This document shows, in pieces, positions 40,222-52,010 of a stretch of DNA of 64,000 nucleotides. Position 1 is the first letter of the stretch; each line of letters starts with the position of its first letter. The notes beneath the pieces were generated by a model. The model worked only from the letters and a program-made list of their open reading frames with translations. It was not told the origin of the DNA and did no database searches. This DNA comes from Straminergon stramineum (taxonomy: Eukaryota; Streptophyta; Bryopsida; Hypnales; Calliergonaceae). The stretch covers positions 811,001-875,000 of the forward strand of contig OY987266.1 of assembly GCA_963920665.1 (NCBI GenBank), in the 5' to 3' direction. The position numbers and the translations under genes were made by a program.

Positions 40222-43066
40222 TTATCCATTCGTAGATTTGTGGTGGTCATCATCGATAGTGGAGTATATATAACCTTCGTTGACCAGAAAATCGATAGCC
40301 TCTCTGCACATTTCCACAAAGAATTATTTCAAGACAAGGATATGACCAAAAGAAATTGTTGTAGGGAATCCGAAGTCAGAAGGGCGGAAGGTAGCATCCT
40401 GAGTACCTGACTTGAGGTCGAGTGAAACCAACCATCCTTTGGACAACTTGATCAACATGAAGTCCCTGCTCAACTTGCCTACAAACAGAGCATGAACAAA
40501 TGCAAACTCAGAAAGTTCTCAAAATTACAATTACCACAATTGTCTGCGGTCCAACAAAACTGAGCACTCAACCCTTTAAAAGAGATAAAAATCCAGAAAG
40601 AGAGAAGATCATAATTACAGGCTAGCTGGCTCTTCGTAGATGCTATGAACCCTCTTTTGACATTCTTCTTTGGCGTTCCCACTCGGTACTGTTGACGCGG
40701 TTACAGGTATCTTTGGTGGTCCATAGATCCCATTCTGATGAACTGGGCTTGCAAGAGTAGGTACTGGTCCAGCTGCTTCTCCCTAAAACATAAAATTTCA
40801 ATATCTTTCATGTTCATCTAAAATCGGCTTGGAATCATTGATACTTAACAGGAAGATAAGAACAATAGAGATATCTGGAGGACCGATTCCTTGAAAGTTG
40901 AATCTCCGAAACTCACCTTCGTTCGTGTATGAGAGAGGTGCACGTAGATCACCTCCAGGAAGTGAAATGTGATTTCATTAAAATCAGTAATAGGCCTGTG
41001 TAAAAGGGCACAACATAATATCAAGCACTGTCATTGACACTGCTGTCGTGATCCACCTGGATAGAGTTCAATCCTGTTTAAAAATTTGAAACAATACTTC
41101 TTCGCATCAGGGATCAGGAATGTGATAATTATCTTGTTATGAAGGCTTAAATTTATAGGTCTGTATGAAAACCTCCTAAGCAAAATAAGAGCATGCAGAA
41201 GCCTCTACAGCACATACCTTACGGAAAAGGCAACGACATTTAGCTTATTTTGAAAGGTTCGCAAATGGCCATGAACACGGACATACATAGAATTCCTGGA
41301 ACAAAAGCAAAAAACACGATGTAATCATTCTCCGAGCCATGCTACTGAGCTGCCAAGATGCTACACTGGTGTGAAAATTTCGAAATACAACATCTACATC
41401 ATTTAACCATTTCGAAGCTATGCGTCAAAAGCTGAGATCAGCAATCAATCCTTTGATGATAGTATCATGAAGACACAAACGTGTTTGTACTCACTGTACA
41501 CTTTGCATCTCGTTATATTCATATGAATCTTGGCCATCAATCCTGCGGCAGGATACCACGAAGAGTAAAGATACTGTAATTCAGAGATTCGAAAAGATGT
41601 AGTACACCATGCAAAACGTGATGATCATCGCGTTGACTCGAAGATATGGCTTCAGAAAAACCTGACATTGGATGACAAGAGTCTAATATCCAAAAGCTCG
41701 TGAAGTTCATTATAAAAGGTAACATGAAAAGAAAATTATAGCTCAATCCAGCTGAATTTACAATCAGACAGTCAAAAATTTTGATCGTTAACAGCGAACA
41801 TTGCAATGAAATTTCAAATACCCTGGAGTTCTAATCGACTTTTATCTATTTACACGTAAGCAAGCTCTAATAATCAAAACGTCTGGGGGCACTGCGACTC
41901 AAGCCACAATGAAAATAGTGAACATGGAGAAAGTTAATGCAACGAATAAGTCAAAAACAAATAGAACTAACCAGCGCTTAATCTCAATCTGCCCTGTTGT
42001 ATCGTCCAACATGAAAGAGGTGTCGATGTTTCTCTCATCCTTGTTATGAACCATACCTACTAAAGTCACCTGCATATGTCAACGAATAGTTACAAACTGT
42101 TTACACACTGGTTGTAAATCTGCCAGATACGACATTTGCATGTCAATTGAAGTCCAGGCTGAATATCCCCGATTCACGCACAAAAGAATAGAATGGAACA
42201 AGGCATTTTGTGGCCATGTAAGACGAGTGTGCCAGACAGCCCTTACACACATACGTTATTGACCTCCAGTCCATCGACGTAGAAAGCGTCATCTCCTGGC
42301 TTCTGGATCGCCTTGTCAATCATCTTCACTGTCAACGGTTGCAATCCCCCGTCTTGGCCTCCTGCTCTCTGCAATTTCCACCAAAGAACCGTAGTATCAC
42401 GCAGTCATGTAGACTAACCAGAATGTCACTATTCTGACGACTGCGGGCCATTTTAATGTAACTATGGCCGAAAAATGCACAACATTTCACCGCAACTCAC
42501 TCAGCGAACTACGTCGTTTCTACATTAGTCATAAATCTCCAAGATCATGGTGGTTCACGTCCCGAAGAAGACAAAAATCACACAATTCCAGGTCAGAAAA
42601 CTGCGCTGTCAACCCTGAACGTCGCTGTTTCTGAAACTTGCGGGCAGTTTTAATAGAACGTTGACACCGAGAAATGCACAACATTATGTCGCAACTTATT
42701 CTAATAACAGATGTTCCGCACACCAAAATGGTTTCTACAGTAGCCATAATTTCCAAGATGCTACTCGTGGTTCACGTCCGGCAGAAGACAATCACTCAAT
42801 TCGAGAGACAATAGTGACTAAAAGCTGCACACTCACAGCTCGGCTCTAGTTACCAAAGACGCCAAGCTTGAAACGAGAAGCGCAAGCACGATCCAAGCTT
42901 GAAACCCCCGACAAACAAGTGGAGAAAGGGGAAGAGAAAGAAATCGCACCCGGTTAGCTCCCGTAACAGAGCTGCTGAACTCGTTGCCAGTTGCAGATTG
43001 CGACGGCATGAAGCCACCCCCGGCAAACAGGGACGCATCGCCCGCGCCTCCACTTTCCGAATACAT
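40222..43066 (-). CDS. RPA2: Replication protein A 32 kDa subunit (RPA2)
   Basis: Middle subunit of the RPA trimer that coats single-stranded DNA in replication, repair and recombination in the nucleus. Minus-strand exons 43066-42950, 42368-42255, 42069-41972, 41542-41495, 41295-41218, 40995-40917, 40782-40619, 40478-40407 and 40303-40222 join in phase to 283 residues, normal for plant RPA2. The N-terminus is Ser/Gly-rich, as expected for the phosphorylated tail, and contains GGGFMPSQ, typical of plant RPA2. The OB-fold follows from about residue 48 ([67 protein letters not shown]). A linker leads to the C-terminal winged helix, about 215-283 ([32 protein letters not shown]), which in other organisms binds repair factors. 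The start ATG gives the expected N-terminal motif. Confidence 0.96.
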
Positions 43067-43232
43067 GTCGCCAAGTTGGACTCTCGCTGATTACTGTCTT
43101 TCGAACTCCCTAAATCCACAAATACACTGACGATTCTTCAGCACAAACACCTCGAGGAAACGAAATCGTCGTCGCAGACAATTTTCGGCAAACAAATTTA
43201 GGCTTGAATGGGGTTCTTCGCCCTGGTAACGT

Positions 43233-43240
43233 CTTCCCGC
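43233..43240 (+). promoter_or_regulatory. E2F-like site upstream of RPA2
   Basis: CTTCCCGC, one base off the E2F consensus WTTSSCSS, lies about 170 bases before the RPA2 start codon in a GC-rich stretch. RPA genes are known S-phase E2F targets in plants, so the position is sensible, but a single near-match can be chance. Confidence 0.3.
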
Positions 43241-45010
43241 CCATTTGGTGAAAAATGAGGCGGGCTGCTCCGAGTAGGTAAGGCTGCGCGGTCATAGGGG
43301 TAGGGCGCAGTAATAGGTAAGTGGTACGAGTACTCAAGGAGACAAGGACTCAAGGGCGATGTCAATGGGCTTATTATTGTAGAACCACCCATTACCAAGG
43401 CCCCATTGGCAACTACACTGAATAGGGGGTGTTAAGGGGACTAATACTAATTAATTGACATTCCACACTATTTAAATATCTACCTTTATTGTACATCATT
43501 AATTATTGAAGTGTCTGGGGATGTACATCATGTTTCAAACATCTACAGTTTTCTACAATCAATCCCTTTAATCTTTTGGTTCTCTTAATACTCCTATTCA
43601 ATGTAGTAGTGTGTAAATTTCATGAATGATTGGAACTAATTTTCATGATTAGTTTTGGGATGGTTATATTAGGGTTCAAAGCTTGATGGCTTGGGGTAAT
43701 CTTAATAGCAAAACATCATTGTTAGGTGTTACATGAATTACAACATGAGCTATTGGAACTTATAGTATATAATATATTATTGGTCACATATTGATTCATA
43801 GAGTAATTTATTGACTTCATCAAATTAGTTTACAAATTAGTAGTGGGTGATTGGTGCACATGGATGGTAATGAACATGCCAACTTTTATGCTATCACTTC
43901 TTGATTTTGGAATAAATTTTCTCGTTTGTGGTAGTATTATGGATATGGATGTCATGATAGATGTCATTGATTTTGGGTGTTCAAGTTAGCAAGATGTACT
44001 CTCACAATGAGCAATTATGAAGAACTCTATATATTGGGTATGGATGCAAGTCAACTTTTGGCTTACAAAAATCATAGTAATTTGAATTTAAGAAAATTAA
44101 TAAAGAAAAATTAGCATTGCTCATCATTTCTATTTTTCTAGGAGGTAGAAAATTTACATTGCTTTCTATTGCTCCAGATTATATACAAAATGCTTAAGTG
44201 GTTGGTAATGGATGGCTTTAGCATACCCAAACATAGCTATGCATATGTAAGAGTTACATTGCAATTGTGTTTTGTAGACTAAATTTTTAATTTATAATCA
44301 TTGATAATTAATATAATTGTCAATATATTTGTTGAGTATATTATAATTTTTTTAATTAATAATTTTTTTTCATTATTGCAAATACTCTCAATAGCAAAGC
44401 AATGAATGTAGATAACATCATTTGTATTGTAAAGACATTTATAAATAGAGTCATATCACAAACCATCTTTTATGTCCAATTGGGATTGGTTGTGGCTACT
44501 ATAAGAGGTTCTTAAAGTGCTTACTCTAAAATTGCCTACTTCTTCAAATGAATACTAGTTGTACATGTTATTTTTTTGTTGTACCAACTACATATACAAT
44601 AGTATACATTTTGAGAGGTGTGTGATTTTAGAATCCTTTGTCATTTCAACTTCAAAAATTCAAAACTAATTCCATAGAGCTCCAAAAAAATGAGATGATT
44701 GAGTTAGATGCCAATTCCATTTGCCTTTGAATGAAAATTTACAGTAAAATATTAATAGAAGTTTAACCTCCAAAAATTCAACTTTAGTTCTTAAATGGGC
44801 ACTTTATGGACCTCCTACTCGAAGTATAAATGCATGAAGATGTAGCCTCAAAGTGCAAAAATTGAAGAAAAATCAGGGTGTTTAATGAAAGTTGTTTAAA
44901 TTAGTAGTATTAATAGGAGGAAATTTGGAATGTAAGGTAGAAAAAACTCAAAGTGTTCCTGTTTTCATTCATACATAGTAGAGTTCCCTTGAAATGTCAC
45001 TAGTCTTTCA
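43241..45010. other. Intergenic between divergent RPA2 and bL34m genes
   Basis: The first 200 bases belong to the GC-rich RPA2 upstream region. The rest is AT-rich without a gene, RNA or clear element until the MITE at 45011. Confidence 0.5.
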
Positions 45011-45236
45011 TCAACCCTTGAATATCGACATGGACATTTCGTGTCTGATGGATGACAAAGAATCTCTTTGTGTAGGAGAAAACTGCCACTATTCATCCTT
45101 GAAATTTTGTGAGAAAAACACAGGTCTTTATAAGTACTACAACTTCCAATATTTTTGGATTTTATAAAGTAGATGATGTCACATGGTTCTAAAAGGGAGT
45201 ATTTCCACAATCACTAGTCCGTCCTTTAAGGGTTAA
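45011..45236 (+). mobile_element. Short TTAA-flanked MITE, copy 2 (226 bases)
   Basis: Left edge TCAACCCTTGAATATCGACAT, right edge GTCCTTTAAGGGTTAA. It shares with the other short copies GACATGGACATTT, TGATGGATGACAAAGAATC, CTATTCATCC, and AAAGTAGATGATGTCACA before the right end. The left TTAA has mutated to TCAA. It lies about 600 bases upstream of the bL34m start codon. No coding capacity. Confidence 0.85.
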
Positions 45237-45582
45237 AGTGTCGCTCTATAATTTCATTAAATTGTTTCCTTATTTGCCACTAATTAGTTGAATGATGATG
45301 TTGTTAGATTTCGATTTCAAGTTCACCTTTGTGACAGTTTTGGTAGCCTAGGGAGCTACTATTTTGAAGATTCATAGAAAATACATGCCATATCCAGAAG
45401 TTCTAATTTTTTTTTTAAATTCGTGATTTTCAATTGCTAAGACTACAAAAATATTTTTTCTAGAATTGCTCATATTGAAGGTTTTGGGTGCTTCAACCGC
45501 AGACCAAGACGAACGAGACCAATATTCGGCAGTGGGCAAGAGATTGGATGAACATTAATCATCCATGTTCGTCGTGGGTTCT

Positions 45583-45822
45583 AAACCCTAAAACCCTCTC
45601 ATGTCAGACTCCTCGGCAATCCGCACTCCTGCCTTGCAAGAGAAATCGGATTCACGTCTTCGATCTGCCGAGAGTTCCCCCATTCGATTCCCTTCCTCTT
45701 TGGTGCATGACAAGATCCGTCACTCTATGACCTTCGGATCGCGGAGCTTATTTCAGCAATCACATTTATTGCATGAGGCTCAATAAATTGTGTTCTTAAT
45801 CAGGAGTTGAGAATTTAGGGTT
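45583..45822 (+). promoter_or_regulatory. Telo-boxes and an upstream reading frame in the bL34m leader
   Basis: A double telo-box AAACCCTAAAACCCT lies at 45583-45597, and a reversed one, TTAGGGTT, at 45815-45822, only ten bases before the start codon. Telo-boxes are a hallmark of plant ribosomal protein promoters, including nuclear genes for organelle ribosomes. An upstream frame of 61 codons starts at 45601, four bases after the double box, and stops at 45786 before the main ATG. Whether it is in the transcript depends on the unknown start site. Confidence 0.5.
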
Positions 45823-45831
45823 GTCGTAGAG

Positions 45832-47516
45832 ATGGCAGGAATAGGCGGTTTGCGGAGAGCTGGACAAGTTGTGTTGGCACCTCTACTAGCCAGGCAGACA
45901 TCGAGGTCGATTGTAGGAGCAGCAAGAGCGCACAGCCTCTTGTCCTCACCGCAAGGCGCACCTTCTGCAGTTCCGGTGCATGAGGCATTGGCTGAATTCG
46001 ATTTCTTGATGGTCCCCTTGCAACTTAGTAATGTCGTGAAAGAGGATCAAGTCATGGCTTTGCTTAGTCCCATTGGATGGCCTTCCAGCATGCTCATCGA
46101 AGAGGGTACCAACTTCAATATCCATTTGAAACTTATTTGAATTTCGGAGAAAGCTTATGCCAGTGCGAGTGGCTTGAGTGTAGGTTTCGATTCGACGAGC
46201 ATTTTATAACGGAAGGAGTTACTTTAGGTTCTTGGTCTCTTGAAATTTGTCAGAAGGAATTTGGGGATTTGCTTTGAACACCATTTCGCGTGTTTTTTTA
46301 TTCGCATTTGCTTGTACAACAACATCTGGTAGAGAGTTTAATCTGTTGGTAGGTTGTTGCCAGTTATGTTAGTTTGGACCGTGGAGGAGTATGAGTGCAA
46401 TCTTTAGGGTATGGAACTGTCGCAAGTTCGAATGATTGTGCGTGGGTTATACACATCATATCACGTTTTCTTTACTTTCTAAGCATATAAATATCGTAAC
46501 ACGTTTTCGTCCGATATTTCTTTATTGAATTATCAAGAGTCTGGTATTCTGGGGATAAAACTTGATAAACTGAAGCAATACCTTTACTGCACTCTGTTAG
46601 AATGCACTCTTGTTATGACTGATTTCGGATGCTGTCCTGTGTATGCAGTCATCTGCCCAAGCTTTGAAGAAGAAGCCAGGTACTCAACTTTGAACCCAAG
46701 TTACATTCCGTCAATTTGATTGGCGAGGTACTTGGTATACTAGCAGTGAATCACCGTGTCATATGTTTGAGTTCTGGAAGGCTACATCATGTTTCTACGA
46801 AACAGTCTTGCGTACTTTGGCATAAGAATTCTGTATCCTGTTCGCTATTTTGATAACAAATTTGTGACCCCCTGGCGTGTGCGACTGACTTTGGGGTGTT
46901 GTCCACAGCCCAATGACGATGGCAACAAAGCGCACTTTCCAGCCTAGTACTCTCAAGCGCAAGCGAAGGCATGGTTATCTGGAGAGGTACTCCTTGTTTT
47001 CTTTATCTTCTTCTTGTTATCTTGTTATTTATTTAGAGTAGAGGGTACCATTTGCGTCACTCCGAGCATTTTAACGTATGTAGGCGTATGATTTCATTGG
47101 GAGATCGTACTGTGGAGTGATCGAATTATATCACTCTATGAATTTCTTATGCAATAACTCAAAATGGGAGGTTGTAGATCAGTATTGAGGAGATTGTAGA
47201 CTACCCTATTTCCGTTCAAATATCAGTGGCCGTAGACATTTAGCCAAGTTATGCTTACACCCAGCTTGCTAATTGAAGTCCAACCAAGTGTAAAAGAAGA
47301 GATGAGTTGTTTTTGGTAACAGGGTCAGTATAGGAGACGGAATCAGGTCCCAATTGGTTTTATTATCGAACGCGTCTATTGAACACGTAAGTTTTGCTCT
47401 GCTTCGTCGTCACCGGACTTACAAAAAAATTTCCTTTTTCCAGGAAATCAACTGTTGGAGGTCGTAGAGTGCTTGCCCGCAGGCTGGCTAAGGGACGAAA
47501 GAAGCTTTCAGCCTGA
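45832..47516 (+). CDS. MRPL34: Mitochondrial large ribosomal subunit protein bL34m
   Basis: Nuclear-encoded bL34 of the mitochondrial ribosome, a small basic protein buried in rRNA of the large subunit. Exons 45832-46105, 46649-46679, 46909-46986 and 47444-47516 join in phase to 151 residues. Residues 109-151 form the whole bL34 domain: KRTFQPSTLKRKRRHGYLER, then KSTVGGRRVLARRLAKGRKK and LSA. The bacterial protein has about 46 residues, so the remaining 108 form an N-terminal extension. Its first 35 residues are rich in Arg, Ala and Ser without acid residues, as in a mitochondrial presequence (MAGIGGLRRAGQVVLAPLLA and on). The extension also has the acidic piece FEEEA just before the domain, as in other plant bL34m proteins. 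Exon 2 is only 31 bases. A plastid target is less likely, since plastid bL34 has a different presequence, but targeting is inferred. Confidence 0.93.
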
Positions 47517-49509
47517 AAACAGATTTTCGACCTTTGTGCCTATCTGATTTATTTCTTTGGTTTCTGGATATGAAGCAAACGAAAGGGGAGTCTGAATTCG
47601 ATGAACTCTTTTCTCCACTTACTGTCAAGCTATTCGATTCAGGATCATCGAGCTTGCCATGTCTTTCTCAGCTCTTGACTGGATCATCAAGACTGGATAT
47701 TGCCACACTCTACCATTTGCGTCTCACTTCTTAGACGGATGTCTTATTTGAGGGATGATCTTCATGGCTTCATCTGTTGAGACCAAAGAAGGAGCATTTC
47801 CATGTTTACTTCATGGCTGAAATTACTAGGTTTCAGTGCAGCTCATTTGCAGAAACCTTTTGGGTTCAGGCATTTTGAATCAAGTTGTATATTGGAATGT
47901 GGTGATATTCATTTTAGGACGGAGCAGCAGTTGTCTTTGGATATCGTGTTGTTGAGTAATGTGGTGTTCCCAATATATGAGCTATCTTAGTTTGCGGAGT
48001 GATCATAATAATATTGGCCAACAGGATTGACTGACGTGCACCAGGCAAATATTGGTGGGAAGGGAGTTCCTACGTCGGCTAAAATGTAACCCAAGCTGAT
48101 GCAGATCTGTACCTTTCAAGTTTCTTTAATTTTTTGTACAAAGACTAGAGTGTACATATTTGATACAATTAATCCAAGAAATTTAAATTATCAATTTCAA
48201 TGTCATCATAAAGTTTAGAACCACCAGAAATTACACTAAACTTTATAAAGTGGATAGTTTTTGATGTTATCAAAATTGACAAATAAAAATTTGTTTGATT
48301 GGTTGAATCCATGATGTGTGTCAAGAACTCTAAAATCTAAACCTAAAAATGCATCATATGTCTCTAAATTATATATTAAAAATATTATCCTAGTCAATAA
48401 ATATTTCAAATGCAAGGGCATTAAGGTGTTACAATTATTCATTTACAATGGCTAATGCAATTCCATGCTCTCAATTCCAATGAATATTCAAATTTAATGG
48501 GAACCAACATCATTTGCATGTTCATCAAATTGTAAATATTTAAACTTCTATAAATGGTAGCTTCCTTCAATTTCTGTATACAATAATCGGAAATTATGTA
48601 TACCAACATGCCAAGGCAGAAAAAGTTTTTTGGGAATTCAAAGAAAAATTTGACAAAATATAAATTAATTCCAAATCATAGTGAACAAAATCGAATTTTA
48701 GACATGGTTAACTTTGAGATTAATTTTCTTTCAAATCACATTTAAATTTTTTCTTCCAACTTCCATGACAATGTGTAGTATGTCATATACTACACCTTTT
48801 ATATATCCACTTTTAGACTTTGTCCATTGATGCTTATGGTATGGTTGTTTGAATGAAAACATTTCAAATTTTTACTCAATTTTGATTGTTATTGTAGATC
48901 AAAAAGAAAATTAGATTGTTAGTAATTTTAAGACAAATTTGAACTACTGTAGATAGGTGTCACAACTAGAAGAGTCTCTTTTAGGTGCACATGCCTTACT
49001 AAGATTGTAGTTGCAATTAAAAATATACCCTATGAACCTTTTTCTCCGTCAACGTATTTCAACGCCTAAAGGTTTGTAAGGTTTGAAATAAGCGTAGAAC
49101 AACAATCGCAGGCGTTGAATTTTCAAAAATAAGCACTTGAAGGAGCCCCCTCTTGGACGTCTATTTGCCCGCAATTCTCTCAAATGAACATGGCATGTTG
49201 CAAAGTATTAATTGAATTCACATATAGAGACTATTCAATAAAATAGCTTTCCAAAAGAATAAAAATAACTGCAAACAGTGGGAAGCACCAATGTTGACAC
49301 ACATCCGAAACGCATGTGACAATGATGATAAATCTTCATTAATCTCTGAAACCATTTGCCAATGGTGGACCATGTTGATGAGGTAGATCAGAAGCTCGGT
49401 GTTACATCATTCAAAACTGGAATCAGTTCGAATTTGTGCAGCCTTCCAACCGCAGAGAATCAATCCACAGCAAACTTCAATACATGTTGTAAAATATCTA
49501 GCTCAAGTA
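47517..49509. other. Intergenic between convergent bL34m and RING genes
   Basis: Starts with the bL34m 3' untranslated region; the AT-rich remainder holds no recognised gene or element. Confidence 0.5.
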
Positions 49510-51067
49510 TCATCGAACAGAGCGTTGCGGAGCTTGTTGTTTATCAACAGCTGCACGCTTCTGAGCCCGCTTGGCCCGACGACCAGTTGTTGTCTCCTTG
49601 TCTGAAGCCTTCTCTTTGGCTACTGCTTTCCCTGGGCGGAAAGAAGAAGATCCGGCTTCATCAGCTTGCGCAACTGCAGCTGCCAGATGTCGGACTCCCA
49701 CAGGTCGGGCCTCACGACGGCCAGCACGGACGTAGCCATTGTCACCCCAACGTCTATTCCCAATACGTACATTAGACTTAAAGTAATAATCATCGAAGTC
49801 GTCATCTTCGTAATAGTCTTCCGCTTCTTCTTTTTCCGGAGGTAAAACAGGCATGCCTTCGAACCAAGACGCCCTCAGCAGAAGGCACACGCTCTCTTCA
49901 AACAGATAATCATTGAGACTGTAGGCAACAAGCACCTATAATTATTACAGCTAGTTCATAACGATGATAGATGGTGTAGAACAAATCAAATAAAGAGTAC
50001 AAAAATCTACGCTGATAACAATGACTCCAATAGCTTCCAATGACTCTACATTGCATGCACTTTCTAAACAGACAAATCAACTTCAACTACTTCTCGTCAA
50101 AGATCATGAAAGTTGGTAGAAAATCGTACACCCTGGTGAATTAATTACGCAAAAAGAGTACAATAATCATCTGAAACAGAGTGATGGAGCACACCTCCCG
50201 TCAAGCGCCTTGTACACATATAACTCGGTAAAAGGTAGGCGGCACTGCGGGCACCAGGTATTATTCTTGTACAGAGCCCAACGTAATATACACGTTACAC
50301 TGCACCAACCAGATGTACGGTAGTCAGTTCAGCAACCAAGAGAAAATGGATTTTGCAAAGAGAATCACAAAGGTTAGATCTAACACCTAAACATAACAAC
50401 AACTCCGACTACGCATTGTATTCAACTACACATTGTATAATATTCATAAAGAGAAAAAGGCAAAGACACATCCCAACTAAAAAATAGAAAAGTTACCAGT
50501 AAGAGTGCTCGCATCCTTTGATCTGAGATGTCTCAGCCAGCTTAATTTTATCTAAGCAGATGGCGCAAACGTCAGGATCAGAAGGACCTCCACTTCCGTT
50601 TACCTGAAACCCAACGAGCGATACTTACTCACCAATGAACTCAGATTCTCTGCAACTCAAACTAAAGAAGACACTGTAAGCACTAGGAAAGCAACAACTC
50701 AAATTTGTTGGTACAGGAATACCAAGGTAAATTAAGTAATTAAGGAAGACAAAAGTATTAACGAAAATTGAAAACTCACCACAGGAGGTAGAGAAAGAGC
50801 TGGCGCAGTAACAACAGCTTCTTCCTCCAATTTCTCCTCCAGGTTGGCATGACTACAGCCCTCATGGCTTGAGCTTCCTTCAGCTGGTGTTGGAATAGCT
50901 TCCGATGCCAAGGAATCCGAGGTCACAACCAAGGAACTAATCGCCGTGATAGTTGCGTCGTCGCACCCTGCGGAGCTACCAGTAGGAGCGTGGTTCACAG
51001 AGATGTCCACAACATCAATGCATCCCCCCTCAGAAATCGACGCACTGGCTGCCACGCTCCCATCCAT
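49510..51067 (-). CDS. RING-HC finger protein, plant E3 ubiquitin ligase-like family
   Basis: A predicted ubiquitin ligase of a plant family whose members pair a central RING with a conserved DYLFEESVCLLLRA segment. Minus-strand exons 51067-50780, 50603-50497, 50299-50195 and 49918-49510 join in phase to 302 residues. Residues 1-100 are a Ser/Ala-rich disordered part. The RING has all eight ligands: Cys109, Cys112, Cys127, His129, Cys132, Cys135, Cys148, Cys151, spaced C-x2-C-x14-C-x-H-x2-C-x2-C-x12-C-x2-C. It is followed by YKALDGSLNDYLFEESVCLL, an acidic stretch rich in Asp, Glu and Tyr (DDDFDDYYF), the family motif IGNRRWGDNGYVRAGRREAR, and a Lys/Arg-rich tail suitable for nuclear import. 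For exon 4, the acceptor after TTGCCTACAG, not the one 17 bases earlier, restores the family sequence. Substrates are unknown. Confidence 0.9.
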
Positions 51068-52010
51068 AGCTCCAAAAGTAAACTACAAAATCGTCTATAA
51101 ATGCGATGAGCTGAAAAACGATGCTAGTAGTCACAAAGAGTCTTCTGACCCTTCAGCTTCAATCAATTAGGAGGGAAACTGCAACGATACAGGAAACTGA
51201 ATTACTCCACTCCACGAACTCCAACCTCCGAATTTTGATACAACGGCCACCAGAATTCGCACTCCTTGATGCGGTTACCGTCTGAATTCCCCTACAAGCC
51301 GAAATCCTCGGCAATTTTTCGAAGTGAAAAACTCTCTACAGATTCAAGTTCCCCTCAGATCGAAGACGTAAGTCTCGATCTCGGCTGTAAAACGTCGCCT
51401 CCACTTTCGGTGACGGGCTTTCGCCAAATTAGCACCTGGGCAGCCCAGGGTCAGTGACAACAACGGGTGCCTGGTCGGGATGCCAAGCATCGGAAACACC
51501 GCCTTTATCCACCAGGTGTTCTCGGAAACCAAACGTCCAATCCCGTACACGAAATCCAAGACCTCTCACAAAAAAACCAGTCTCAATAACCCTAAATCAC
51601 TAAGAAGATCAAAGAGTGACAACAAAACGATAGTGCTCAGCCGTTCCAAGCAAAGCGACCGAACCCCAAGAGCAGACCCCGCGAGCCTCGATCTTGGCGA
51701 TTACGGCACCAATTTCGACGGGAGAAAGAGCTTCGGGATCTGCACACAAAATCCGTAACGATGATAGCGCAACCAAAACCAGGAGGTTGACGGAAAAGCA
51801 AAAGGCAAGTCCAGGAGGAGGGCGAAGCTGGTTAGGGCTTGATCGCCATAGCCAGCGACGAAGGAGACCTCGGGGGATCGTTCCCGCTATCCACTTCGAC
51901 GGGTAACACGACCGGGACGGGGTGACCGTCGGATGAAGTCGACGACCGTCTTGCACCGTAGATCTTGATTGCTGTTGGGGAGAGTGGTCGTCTTGTGAAG
52001 ACATGTGGCT
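51068..52010 (-). promoter_or_regulatory. RING gene promoter and leader region
   Basis: GC-richer DNA with a telo-box word AACCCTAAA at 51588-51596. A 131-codon minus-strand frame at 52004-51609 with a hydrophobic stretch (LLVLVALSSL) matches nothing I know and is probably leader or accidental. A non-coding first exon with an intron is possible: CCCAGGTGCTAAT near 51430 (minus strand) could be a donor. Beyond 52010 the DNA drops to AT-rich. Confidence 0.4.

Noticed and set aside
51609..52004. 131-codon minus-strand frame with a hydrophobic stretch upstream of the RING gene
   Set aside because: It lies in a GC-rich leader, matches no family, and has no splice connection that adds to the RING protein.
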